DNA of 64,000 nt, taken from the NCBI GenBank assembly GCA_027492275.1, contig JAPUFC010000032.1, forward strand, positions 32,660 to 96,659. Direction: 5' to 3'. This stretch comes from Mesorhizobium sp. Its GTDB lineage: Bacteria; Pseudomonadota; Alphaproteobacteria; Rhizobiales; Rhizobiaceae. Positions 34,646 to 42,836 of this stretch are shown here, piece after piece (within the stretch, counting starts at the first letter, position 1; every line of letters starts with the position of its first letter). The notes beneath the pieces were generated by a model. It ran no database searches. It saw only the letters and a program-made list of their open reading frames with translations, and was not told the origin of the DNA. A program made the translations under genes and the position numbers.

Positions 34646-35749
34646 ATGAACGGCGTGACGGCAACGCAAAGGGCATGGCGGACCTTGAACCGGGCGGCGC
34701 TCGCGCTGGCCGTGCTGTTCGCCGTCGCGTTCGCGGCGCCCGCCCTGGCGCAGGACGGCAAGACCTATCTCACCTCCGGCGAGTTGCTGAAGCGGGCTCT
34801 GGACGCCTTCGCCGATCATGTCGGCGGGCCGCCCCGAACCTCGATGGTGCTGATCGACCCCCGCATCATCACCGTGCTGACGCAGAACCCGACACGGCCC
34901 GACGGCACGGACGAGTGGACCATCTCGCGTTTCAACTACCTGTTCCTCGATCAGGACACGATCAGCGGTCCCGCGCCGCACCTTGCCGAGGGCGCCGTCC
35001 CGCAGGCGCTGGACAGCTTCTTCGACATCGGCGAGGTCAGGCTGGAGGATTTGCGGAAGATCACCGACAGCGCCAAGGATTTCGCCCGGCTGGAAGATCC
35101 CGCGCAGGTGACGTCGATCCGCATCGCGCGCTCGGTCACGCTGCCGCAGCGCGTCTACGGCCCGGTGCAGTGGCGCATCAGCCTGGCCAGCAGCCGGGAA
35201 AACGCGACCGTCATCATCGACGCGGCGGGCAACATACTGGGCGGCGATCTGTCGGGCACGATCCGCGCCCAGCGCCTCGATATCCTCGCCCGCGACGACT
35301 GGCCGGCCGCCTTCGCCCAGGAGGCACTGATCCGCGCCATCGGCGACGGCCCGCTCGTCCACAGCTTGAGCATCGCGGCCAAATCGGTCACGGCGCGCGC
35401 CGAGCTGCCGCCGAACCACAATCTCCTGCGTGACTTCACCTGGAGCTATTCGGGACTCGCGCAAAGCCGCGACATCCCCAACCCGCTGGCCGCCGGCGTT
35501 CCGGCCGAGCGGATGCCGTTCAGCCTGAACGAGATCGACCTTGCCGGCCTCGCCAGGGTCAAGGCGGCGGCGCTCGCGGCGCTGGCGCCCGCGACCGGCG
35601 CGATCCACGGCATGACGGCCGAGAAGGCGGCGGCGGGCGGCGGCTTCGTGCTGCGCTGGCGGGTCGACGTGACGACCGACGACGACCGCGCCGGCCATGT
35701 CGATATCGGATTGGATGGCGGCGTGCTCAGCGCCGAAGTGGCGCCGTGA
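34646..35749 (+). CDS. exported protein of unknown function
   Basis: 367 aa from ATG 34646 (MNGVTATQRAWRTLNRAALALA). The signal peptide ends near AFAAPALAQD (cleavage about residue 35). The mature part is acidic to neutral, without cysteine clusters or recognisable catalytic motifs: FADHVGGPPRTSMVLIDPRI, IRIARSVTLPQRVYGPVQW, and a C-terminal beta-rich segment FVLRWRVDVTTDDDRAGHVD. I do not recognise the family. It is convergent with urtE, with a hairpin repeat between them. The start could be a few codons upstream, but the signal peptide fits 34646. Confidence 0.7.
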   Translation: MNGVTATQRAWRTLNRAALALAVLFAVAFAAPALAQDGKTYLTSGELLKRALDAFADHVGGPPRTSMVLIDPRIITVLTQNPTRPDGTDEWTISRFNYLFLDQDTISGPAPHLAEGAVPQALDSFFDIGEVRLEDLRKITDSAKDFARLEDPAQVTSIRIARSVTLPQRVYGPVQWRISLASSRENATVIIDAAGNILGGDLSGTIRAQRLDILARDDWPAAFAQEALIRAIGDGPLVHSLSIAAKSVTARAELPPNHNLLRDFTWSYSGLAQSRDIPNPLAAGVPAERMPFSLNEIDLAGLARVKAAALAALAPATGAIHGMTAEKAAAGGGFVLRWRVDVTTDDDRAGHVDIGLDGGVLSAEVAP

Positions 35750-35762
35750 CGGCGTCCGGCAC

Positions 35763-35864
35763 CAGAGCATTTCCAGCAAAAGTGCGAAGCGGTTTTGCGT
35801 CCGGAAACGCGGCTAGGAACAAATAGAGCGGTTCTACCAACACCGTAGAACCAGAACCGCTCTA
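35763..35864. repeat. Rhizobiales-type intergenic repeat with nested inverted repeats
   Basis: The gap between the exported protein and urtE is filled by a repeat of a kind I recall in many Mesorhizobium-like intergenic regions (GAGCATTTCCAGCAAAAGTG, GAAGCGGTTTTGCGTCCGG). Its 3' end has a 12-bp inverted repeat, TAGAGCGGTTCT (35824-35835) and AGAACCGCTCTA (35853-35864), and an inner 8-bp one, GGTTCTAC/GTAGAACC. The two stems share bases and cannot form together. The last three bases are the urtE stop, so it may act as terminator for both convergent genes. Confidence 0.65.
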
Positions 35865-36557
35865 AACCGTCAGGAACTTTCGCACGTCCGCCTTGTCGAG
35901 GTCTTCGGCAGGCCCAGTATGGACGATCTGGCCGCGATCCATGATGTTCACCTCGTCGGCCAGCTCGCGGCAGAAATCCAGATATTGCTCGACCAGCACG
36001 ATGCCGATGCCGAACTGGTCGCGCAGATAGCGGATGGCGCGGCCGATATCCTTGATGATCGAGGGCTGGATGCCTTCGGTCGGCTCGTCCAGCACCAGCA
36101 GCTTCGGCCGCATGACCAGCGCCCGACCGATGGCGAGCTGCTGCTGCTGGCCGCCGGAGAGATCGCCGCCGCGCCGGCCGAGCATCTCCTTCAGCACCGG
36201 GAACAGCTCGTAGACATGGCTCGGAATCTCGCGCTCGCCGCGCTTCAAGGGCGCGAAGCCGGTCTCCAGGTTCTCGCGCACGCTGAGCAGGGGAAAAATC
36301 TCCCTGCCCTGCGGCACGAAAGCGATGCCCGACCGGGCGCGATCGTACGCCGCGCTCCGGTCGAGCGCCTTCCCCTCGAAGGCTATCTTCCCCGATGTCA
36401 GCCGGTGATGGCCGACGATCGCTCTCATGAGGCTGGTCTTGCCCACGCCGTTGCGGCCGAGCACGCAGGTGATCCTGCCGGCGGCGGCCTTCAGCGACAC
36501 GCCGCGCAGCGCCTGTGCGGCGCCGTAATGGAGAGTGGCGTCGGCGACTTCCAGCAT
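35862..36557 (-). CDS. urtE: urea ABC transporter ATP-binding protein UrtE
   Basis: A 231-aa ATPase of the LivF type: LEVADATLHYGAAQALRGVS, Walker A GRNGVGKTSL, PQGREIFPLLSVRENLETG, signature LSGGQQQQLAIGRAL, Walker B LLVLDEPTEGIQPSII, and a switch region with VEQYLDFCRELADEV. The EGIQPSII motif is typical of UrtE. It is the last gene of urtABCD-orf-urtE. The TAG stop lies inside the inverted-repeat element. Confidence 0.95.
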   Translation of the reverse strand: MLEVADATLHYGAAQALRGVSLKAAAGRITCVLGRNGVGKTSLMRAIVGHHRLTSGKIAFEGKALDRSAAYDRARSGIAFVPQGREIFPLLSVRENLETGFAPLKRGEREIPSHVYELFPVLKEMLGRRGGDLSGGQQQQLAIGRALVMRPKLLVLDEPTEGIQPSIIKDIGRAIRYLRDQFGIGIVLVEQYLDFCRELADEVNIMDRGQIVHTGPAEDLDKADVRKFLTV

Positions 36558-36624
36558 CAGAAGCCGCCGATCCGGATGGTGAAGCCGAAACCCTCCGGTT
36601 CCGGCCCGCCCGTCAGATCGAGCG

Positions 36625-36861
36625 TCAGCCCACCAGCTTCAGGCGCGGCTTCGGCTGCTTGTGTTTCTCGACAACGATGTTCCGGTGCCGGCAGGAGAAG
36701 GAAGCCTTCCAGCTTTCCTGAAGGCCGGAACCGGCGGGCGAGGTCCACCGCGCCTTCAGCACGAAGCCCTGGCTGGCCGTGTTCGAGCGCCAGGCCGGAA
36801 CGGCCTCGCCCGAGTCCCGCTGACCGGCGCGAAACCGCGACCGCAATGCGTGCAAGATCAT
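36625..36861 (-). CDS. small ORF between urtD and urtE
   Basis: 78 aa, ATG 36861. The urtD stop and the ribosome site overlap (TAGGGACAG just before ACATG), so translation could be coupled to urtD. The product starts MILHALRSRFRAGQRDSG and ends KHKQPKPRLKLVG. It is basic, without transmembrane helices or a known domain; two aromatic/Arg segments (FVLKARWTSPAG; WKASFSCRHRNIVV) look like a compact beta fold. I do not recognise it. It fills an otherwise unexplained 310-base gap in a tight operon, which argues for a real gene. Confidence 0.5.
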   Translation of the reverse strand: MILHALRSRFRAGQRDSGEAVPAWRSNTASQGFVLKARWTSPAGSGLQESWKASFSCRHRNIVVEKHKQPKPRLKLVG

Positions 36862-36869
36862 GTCTGTCC

Positions 36870-37616
36870 CTACCGCCCAAGATACACCTCTACTACTCGC
36901 TCATCGGAGGAGACAAAATCAAGACTACCTTCGGATAGGACGGAGCCTTCGTGCAGACATGTGACTTTTACGCCAAGCTCGCGCACGAAGTGCATGTCGT
37001 GCTCGACGACGATCACCGAGTGCGTTTTGTTGATCTCGCGCAGCAGCCGGGCCGTCTCCTCGGTCTCGGCGTCGGTCATGCCCGCGACCGGCTCGTCCAC
37101 CAGCAAAAGCTTGGGGTCCTGCGCCAGCAGCATGCCGATCTCCAGCCACTGCTTCTGCCCGTGCGACAGGTTCGCGGCCAGGGCGTCGCGTCTGGCTTCG
37201 AGACGCACCGTGGCGAGGATCTCGTCGATGCGGCGCGCCTCCTCGGTCGACCGCCGGTGGAACAGCGCCGGAAAAATTGATCGCGGCCCCTTCAGCGATA
37301 AAAGAAGATTGTCCTCGACCGTGTGGCTTTCGAACACGGTCGGCTTCTGGAATTTCCGGCCGATGCCCATCATGGCGATGTCGGCTTCGTCATGCCGGGT
37401 CAGGTCGATCTCGCCGTCATAGAAGACCTCGCCCTCGTCGGGCCGCGTCCTGCCGGTGATGATGTCCATCATCGTCGTCTTGCCCGCGCCGTTCGGACCG
37501 ATGATGGCGCGCATCTCGCCCCGGTCGAGCACCAGCGACAGGTTGTTGATCGCCTTGAAGCCGTCGAAGGAGCGCGACACGCCGTCGAGATAGAGGATGG
37601 TGTTGGTCTTAGACAT
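36870..37616 (-). CDS. urtD: urea ABC transporter ATP-binding protein UrtD
   Basis: A 248-aa ATPase of the LivG type, ATG 37616 (MSKTNTILYLDGVSRSFDGF). It has Walker A GPNGAGKTTMMDIITG, signature LSHGQKQWLEIGMLL (the LSHG variant that marks UrtD), Walker B LLLVDEPVAGMTDAE, and switch VVEHDMHFVRELG. The open frame extends upstream into urtC, but that part is out of family. It is 5 bases after the urtC stop. Confidence 0.96.
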   Translation of the reverse strand: MSKTNTILYLDGVSRSFDGFKAINNLSLVLDRGEMRAIIGPNGAGKTTMMDIITGRTRPDEGEVFYDGEIDLTRHDEADIAMMGIGRKFQKPTVFESHTVEDNLLLSLKGPRSIFPALFHRRSTEEARRIDEILATVRLEARRDALAANLSHGQKQWLEIGMLLAQDPKLLLVDEPVAGMTDAETEETARLLREINKTHSVIVVEHDMHFVRELGVKVTCLHEGSVLSEGSLDFVSSDERVVEVYLGR

Positions 37617-37621
37617 CGCCC

Positions 37622-38782
37622 TCACTCCGCCGGCTGCGGTTCCGCGACCGCGCCGGTCGCCGGCTCGCGGTCGAGCTTCGCGGCCTTGCGGCGATCCTGC
37701 CGCCAGGCGTCCCATGTGCCGACGATGCCGCGCGGCAGGAACAGCGTGACGAAGACGAACAGGCCGCCCAGCGCGAACAGCCAGTAGTCGGGCAGCGCAC
37801 CGGTGAAGTAGGATTTGCCGAGATTGACCACCACCGCGCCAATGATCGGGCCGACGATGGTGGCGCGCCCGCCGACCGCCGTCCACACCACCACCTCGAT
37901 GGAGTTGGCCGGCTCGAACTCGCCCGGATTGATGATGCCCACCTGCGGCACGTAGAGCGCGCCGGCGATGCCCGCCATCACCGCCGAGACGGTGAAGGCG
38001 AACAGTTTCACGTTCTCCGGCCGCCAGCCGAGGAAGCGCGTGCGCGGTTCCGCGTCGCGCACGGCGATCAGCAGCTTGCCGTATTTGGAGCCGACGATGC
38101 GCCAGGTAACGAAGACGCCGAGCGCCAGCGAGATGGCTGTCGCCGAGAACAGCGCCGAGCGGGTCGAGGCCGCCTGCACGCTGAAGCCCAGAATGTCCTT
38201 GAAGTCGGTCAGCCCGTTATTGCCGCCGAAACCCATGTCGTTGCGGAAGAAGGCCAGCAGCAGCGCGTAGGTCATCGCCTGCGTGATGATCGACAGGTAG
38301 ACGCCGGTGACGCGGCTGCGGAAGGCGAACCAGCCGAAGACGAAGGCGAGCAGGCCCGGCGCCAGCATCACCATGATGGCCGCGAACCAGAACTGGTCGA
38401 AGCCGTACCAGAACCACGGCAGCTCCTTCCAGTTCAGGAACACCATGAAGTCGGGCAGGACCGGGTTGGCGTAGACGCCGCGCGCGCCGATCTGGCGCAT
38501 CAGGTACATGCCCATCGCGTAGCCACCGAGCGCAAAGAACGCGCCGTGGCCGAGCGAGAGGATTCCGCAATAGCCCCACACCAGGTCGAGGGCCAGCGCC
38601 AGCAGCGCGTAGCAGAGATACTTCCCCACCAGCGCCACCATGTAGGACGGCACGTGCAGGGCGCTGCCGGCCGGCACGGCGAGGTTCAGCACCGGCACCG
38701 CAACCGCGACGGCCAGCAGCACGGCGATGGTGAGCGCGATGCGGCGGTCGGCCCCGGCGGCGAAGAATTTTCCAGTGATCAT
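37622..38782 (-). CDS. urtC: urea ABC transporter permease UrtC
   Basis: A 386-aa LivM-type permease with about 8-9 transmembrane helices; ATG 38782 overlaps the urtB stop by four bases. Features are YALLALALDLVWGYCGILSLGHGAFFALGGY, LPWFWYGFDQFWFA, MGFGGNNGLTDFKDILGF, and the EAA-like loop with AVRDAEPRTRFLGW. FEPANSIEVVVWTAVGGRATIVG is a hallmark of UrtC. The hydrophilic C-terminus carries a short Arg/Lys and Pro tail. Confidence 0.96.
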   Translation of the reverse strand: MITGKFFAAGADRRIALTIAVLLAVAVAVPVLNLAVPAGSALHVPSYMVALVGKYLCYALLALALDLVWGYCGILSLGHGAFFALGGYAMGMYLMRQIGARGVYANPVLPDFMVFLNWKELPWFWYGFDQFWFAAIMVMLAPGLLAFVFGWFAFRSRVTGVYLSIITQAMTYALLLAFFRNDMGFGGNNGLTDFKDILGFSVQAASTRSALFSATAISLALGVFVTWRIVGSKYGKLLIAVRDAEPRTRFLGWRPENVKLFAFTVSAVMAGIAGALYVPQVGIINPGEFEPANSIEVVVWTAVGGRATIVGPIIGAVVVNLGKSYFTGALPDYWLFALGGLFVFVTLFLPRGIVGTWDAWRQDRRKAAKLDREPATGAVAEPQPAE

Positions 38783-40410
38783 GCCTCCACCGCCCTGCCC
38801 TTCAGCGCGAAAAGGCCGCGCGGGCGCTTCTGGATGAAGAGGATGATGAGCACGAGGACGAGGATCTTGCCCAGCACCGCGCCGGCATAGGGCTCGAGGA
38901 ACTTGTTCAGCACGCCGAGCGACAGCGCGCCGACCAGCGTGCCCCACAAATTGCCGACGCCGCCGAAGACCACCACCATGAAACTGTCGATGATGTAGCC
39001 CTGGCCGAGATTGGGCGACACATTGTCGATCTGGCTGAGAGCCACGCCCGCGACGCCGGCGATGCCCGAGCCGAGCGCGAAGGTCATGGCGTCGATCCAG
39101 GGCGTGCGGATGCCCATCGAGGCGGCCATGCGCCGGTTGGCGGTGACGGCGCGCATCTGCAGGCCCCAGGGCGTCCTGTTCATGACGTAGAGCAGCATGG
39201 CGAACACCCCGAGCGCGAAAACCAAGATCCACAGCCGGTTCCAGGTGATCGACATCTGGCCGAGTTCGAAAGCGCCCGACATCCACGACGGGTTGCCGAC
39301 CTCGCGGTTGGTCGGGCCGAAGATGGTGCGGACGGCCTGTTGCAGGATCAGCGACACGCCCCAGGTGGCGAGCAGCGTCTCCAGCGGCCGGCCGTAGAGG
39401 AAGCGGATGATGCCGCGCTCGATGGCCAGTCCGACCAGCGCGGCGACCAGAAAGGCCAGCGGCAGCGCGATGGCCAGCGACCAGTCGAACAGGCCGGGGA
39501 ACGAGGTGCGGATGACGTTCTGGACGACGAAGGTCGTGTAGGCGCCGAGCATCACCATCTCGCCATGCGCCATGTTGATGACGCCCATGACGCCGAAGGT
39601 GATCGCCAGTCCGATGGCCGCCAGCAGCAGCACGGAGCCGAGCGACAGGCCGTACCAGACGTTCTGCGCGGCGGACCACAGAACCAGCGTGCTCTCGACG
39701 CCGGAGATGGCGGCGAGCGCCGCCTCCTTCACCGGCCCGTCGGGCGCGCGGGCGGCGAAGCCGGTCAGCAGCGACAGCGCGTCCCGGCTGCCGAGCTTGC
39801 CGATCAGCGCGATGGCTTCCAGCTTCTCCGCGTCCGGCAGGGTCGACGTCAGCACGGCCGCCGCGCGGGCCCGTTCCATCCTCTCCTTCACGCCGGCGAC
39901 CACCTCCCTGGCGATCGCCGCGTCCAGCGCCTCGATCGCGTCGGGATTGGGCGAGCGGAACATGGTGTCGGCGGCGGCGGCGCGCACGGAGGCGTCGTCG
40001 GAGCCCAGCGTTAGCGAGCCGATCGCGTCGCGGATCGTCCGGCGCAGCGAATTGTTGACGCGGATTTTCGTGTAGTCGGCCTTGGCGGCCTCGCCGTCGG
40101 CGGCACCCGTCAGCGGATCGAGCAGCGTCGCGCCCTGCGCGGTCTCGCGAACGATGAAGACGGCGTTGTCCGATCTGCGGAAAGCGAGATTGCCGTCGGC
40201 CAGCGCCGCCAGCGGGCGCCCGGCGGCCGGATCGCCGGTTGCGGCGAGTTCCTTCACCGCCGCCTCGGTCTCGGGAAAATTCTTAACCGTCGCGAATTTG
40301 GCGACGATGGCGCGCAACTCCGCTTCGCCGGCAAACGCGGGAGCGAAAGCGGAAACGCCCAGCGTAAAGACGATCAGGACGGGAAGACAGAGCCTTCGGA
40401 TCACAATCAT
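38779..40410 (-). CDS. urtB: urea ABC transporter permease UrtB
   Basis: 543 aa. It has a signal peptide (VLIVFTLGVSAFAPAFAGE) and a periplasmic N-terminal region of about 220 residues with helical repeats, known for this subunit. A LivH-type permease follows (LLLAAIGLAITFGVMGVINMAHGEM, GRPLETLLATWGVSLILQQAVR, IDNVSPNLGQGYIIDSFMVVVFGGVGNLWG). The ATG of urtC overlaps its stop (ATGA). Urea uptake under nitrogen limitation is the known role; the sigma-54 promoter upstream of urtA fits. Confidence 0.96.
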   Translation of the reverse strand: MIVIRRLCLPVLIVFTLGVSAFAPAFAGEAELRAIVAKFATVKNFPETEAAVKELAATGDPAAGRPLAALADGNLAFRRSDNAVFIVRETAQGATLLDPLTGAADGEAAKADYTKIRVNNSLRRTIRDAIGSLTLGSDDASVRAAAADTMFRSPNPDAIEALDAAIAREVVAGVKERMERARAAAVLTSTLPDAEKLEAIALIGKLGSRDALSLLTGFAARAPDGPVKEAALAAISGVESTLVLWSAAQNVWYGLSLGSVLLLAAIGLAITFGVMGVINMAHGEMVMLGAYTTFVVQNVIRTSFPGLFDWSLAIALPLAFLVAALVGLAIERGIIRFLYGRPLETLLATWGVSLILQQAVRTIFGPTNREVGNPSWMSGAFELGQMSITWNRLWILVFALGVFAMLLYVMNRTPWGLQMRAVTANRRMAASMGIRTPWIDAMTFALGSGIAGVAGVALSQIDNVSPNLGQGYIIDSFMVVVFGGVGNLWGTLVGALSLGVLNKFLEPYAGAVLGKILVLVLIILFIQKRPRGLFALKGRAVEA

Positions 40411-40511
40411 GGCGGAAGCGCTTTGTCCGTTTGGATTTCAGGAAGGTCCGGGCGGGTTCTCCGTCCGCCCGGACCGCGCTCCCCTCGGGAAGCGCTATGT
40501 CGAGGCGGGGA

Positions 40512-41816
40512 TCAGTTGGTGGTCTTGCCGCCGCACTTGCCGGTGGCGACGTTGAAGTTCCCGCAGGACATCGGCTTGCGCCAGTCGGCGATCAGGTCCT
40601 TGGAGTCCGGCAGGTAGTCGGACCATTCGTCGCCGACCACGAGGCCGGTCGTCTGCCACACGGTCTCCATCTGGCCATCGGCCTGGATTTCGCCGATCAG
40701 CACCGGCTTGGTGATGTGGTGGTTCGGCATCATGGTGGAGAAGCCGCCCGACAGGTTCGGCACCGACACGCCGACGATGGCGTCGATGACCGCGTCCGGG
40801 TCGGTGGTGCCGGCCTTCTCGACCGCCTTGACCCACATGTTGAAGCCGATGACATGCGCCTCCATCGGGTCGTTGGTGACGCGCTTGTCGTTCTTGATGA
40901 ACGCTTTCCAGTTCTTGATGAACTCGGCGTTCTCGGGCGTGTCGACCGACTGGAAGTAGTTCCACGCCGTCAGGTGGCCGACGAGCGGCGCGGTGTCGAG
41001 GCCGGCGAGCTCCTCCTCGCCCACCGAGAAGGCGACGACCGGGATGTCCTCCGCCTTGATGCCCTGGTTGGCGAGCTCCTTGTAGAACGGCACGTTGGCG
41101 TCGCCGTTGATGGTCGAGACGACGGCGGTCTTCTTGCCGGCGGAGCCGAAATTCTTGATGTCGGTCACGATCGTCTGCCAGTCGGAATGACCGAACGGCG
41201 TGTAGTTGATCATGATGTCTTCCTTGGCCACGCCCTTGGATTCCAGGTAGGCCTGAAGGATCTTGTTGGTGGTCTGCGGATAGACGTAGTCGGTGCCGGC
41301 CAGCACCCAGCGCTTCACGCCTTCCTCGTTCATCAGGTAGTCGACGGCGGGAATGGCCTGCTGGTTGGGCGCGGCGCCCGTGTAGAACACGTTGCGCTGG
41401 CTCTCCTCGCCCTCATACTGGACCGGATAGAACAAGAGCCCGTTCAGCTCCTCGAACACCGGCAGCACGGACTTGCGCGACACGGAAGTCCAGCAGCCGA
41501 ACACGGCCGCGACCTTGTTCACGGACAGAAGCTCGCGCGCCTTCTCGGCAAAGAGCGGCCAGTCGGACGCCGGATCGACCACGACGGCCTCCAGCTTCTT
41601 GCCGAGCACGCCGCCCTTCTTGTTCTGCTCGTCGATGAGGAACAGCATCGTGTCCTTCAGCGTCGTCTCCGAGATCGCCATCGTGCCCGACAGCGAATGC
41701 AGGATGCCGACCTTGATCGTCTCCTCCTGGGCCATGGCCGGCGCGGAGAAGGCAAGTCCGGCGGCCACGGCGCCCGCCGAAGCCAGTTTGGTTATCGTTG
41801 AAAAAGTACCCCTCAT
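40512..41816 (-). CDS. urtA: urea ABC transporter substrate-binding protein UrtA
   Basis: A 434-aa type I periplasmic binding protein. ATG 41816 has GGAGGTG 6-7 bases upstream; a longer frame to 41864 lacks a site. The signal peptide ends at FSAPAMAQE (about residue 30). Mature motifs are IKVGILHSLSGTMAISE, VFGCWTSVSRKSVLPVFEE, LLFYPVQYEGEE, TDYVYPQTTNKIL and WQTTGLVVGDEWSDYLPDS. All fit the urea/short-amide binding protein rather than Leu/Ile/Val binders. It is the first gene of the operon. The distance from the urtB start (about 100 bases) suggests a stem or intergenic processing site between them. Confidence 0.97.
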   Translation of the reverse strand: MRGTFSTITKLASAGAVAAGLAFSAPAMAQEETIKVGILHSLSGTMAISETTLKDTMLFLIDEQNKKGGVLGKKLEAVVVDPASDWPLFAEKARELLSVNKVAAVFGCWTSVSRKSVLPVFEELNGLLFYPVQYEGEESQRNVFYTGAAPNQQAIPAVDYLMNEEGVKRWVLAGTDYVYPQTTNKILQAYLESKGVAKEDIMINYTPFGHSDWQTIVTDIKNFGSAGKKTAVVSTINGDANVPFYKELANQGIKAEDIPVVAFSVGEEELAGLDTAPLVGHLTAWNYFQSVDTPENAEFIKNWKAFIKNDKRVTNDPMEAHVIGFNMWVKAVEKAGTTDPDAVIDAIVGVSVPNLSGGFSTMMPNHHITKPVLIGEIQADGQMETVWQTTGLVVGDEWSDYLPDSKDLIADWRKPMSCGNFNVATGKCGGKTTN

Positions 41817-41859
41817 ATGGACACCTCCGACCAGGGTTTGTTTGCAGCGCACAATACGA

Positions 41860-41875
41860 TGCAACGCCCGTGCCA
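41860..41875 (-). promoter_or_regulatory. sigma-54 promoter of urtABCDE
   Basis: The minus strand reads TGGCACGGGCGTTGCA, an exact match to the RpoN consensus TGGCACG-N4-TTGCA. The -12 GC lies about 44 bases before the urtA start, leaving room for a leader of about 30 bases. NtrC sites would be expected upstream, in 41876-42050. I saw no convincing one, only inverted GCCTA/TAGGC at 42040-42054. Nothing else was recognised in the 241-base gap. Confidence 0.88.
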
Positions 41876-42057
41876 GATGTCTCAGGCGCCTGCCGCGCCG
41901 ATTCCGCTTTTATCGATCCCATTCTTTTTTCAGCATGATTCTCGAACCCGGCAGCGCGCCAGACGCGCCGGCAAACGCCTCGCGCGCTTTCCGCATTGCA
42001 AAAACCAGATGCCCAATTTTTAATCTGAGGCATCAGGAAGCCTAAGAACTAGGCATA

Positions 42058-42762
42058 CTAGCCTCGCCTGTCAGCCAGAAGCGCCTCGAGGGCGACCCTG
42101 CACATATTGGCGAACAGCCCCTGCCGCTCCGACAGCGCCGTCTCCTCGCCGGTCAGCATGTGGTCGACGACGGTGCAGACGGACAGCGCGCGGGCTTCGA
42201 ACTGTGCCGCCAGCCCGTACAGCGCGCTGGTCTCCATGTCGCAGGCAATGGCGCCGTTCGCCCGCGCACTGTCGAAGCGGGCGCGGCCCAGCGGATGATA
42301 GAAGATGTCGCTGGAAACGACCGGTCCGACGCCATGCGGAACGCCGCCCTCCCGCGCGCAGGCCGCGGCGCAGGCCAGCAGCCGGGCGTCCGGCCGGTGC
42401 GTCCCGGCGCCCGCGTCCATCTGCGTGTCCGGACGGGCGCTGTCGGCGATGACGATGTCGCGTAGCGCCAGCCCGTCGGCCAGGCCGCCGCAGGTGCCGA
42501 CGCGGATTGCGCGGCGCACGCCGTAGAACGCCATCAGCTCGTGGGCGTAGATCAGGAAGGACGGACGGCCGATGCCGGTCGCCTGCACGGTGACCGGCAT
42601 GCCCCGGAACGCGCCGGTGTAGCCGAGGCAACCGCGTATGGTGTTGACGAGGCGCGGCGCCTCCAGGAACGTGGCCGCGATCCACGCGGCGCGCTGCGGA
42701 TCGCCGGGCAGCAGCGCGGCCTCCGCCACGTCCTCGCGTCGGGCTTCGTTGTGCGGCGTCAT
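42058..42762 (-). CDS. deoD: purine-nucleoside phosphorylase (DeoD type)
   Basis: A 234-aa hexameric nucleoside phosphorylase, ATG 42762 (MTPHNEARREDVAEAALLPGDPQR). Motifs are LLPGDPQRA (phosphate loop), VQATGIGRPSFLIYAHEL, RVGTCGGLADGLALRDIVIA, the active-site DMETSALYGLAAQF (Glu and Met contact ribose) and VDHMLTGEETALSERQ. It cleaves purine nucleosides to base and ribose-1-phosphate in salvage. It is 74 bases downstream of cckA on the same strand, a functional mismatch that is probably incidental. Confidence 0.92.
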   Translation of the reverse strand: MTPHNEARREDVAEAALLPGDPQRAAWIAATFLEAPRLVNTIRGCLGYTGAFRGMPVTVQATGIGRPSFLIYAHELMAFYGVRRAIRVGTCGGLADGLALRDIVIADSARPDTQMDAGAGTHRPDARLLACAAACAREGGVPHGVGPVVSSDIFYHPLGRARFDSARANGAIACDMETSALYGLAAQFEARALSVCTVVDHMLTGEETALSERQGLFANMCRVALEALLADRRG

Positions 42763-42836
42763 CGACCATTCCTGCGTGGCCGGCCTGTCGGCATGATCGA
42801 CCTTAGGAGGGCGGCCGGACGGCGTCCAGATGGGCC

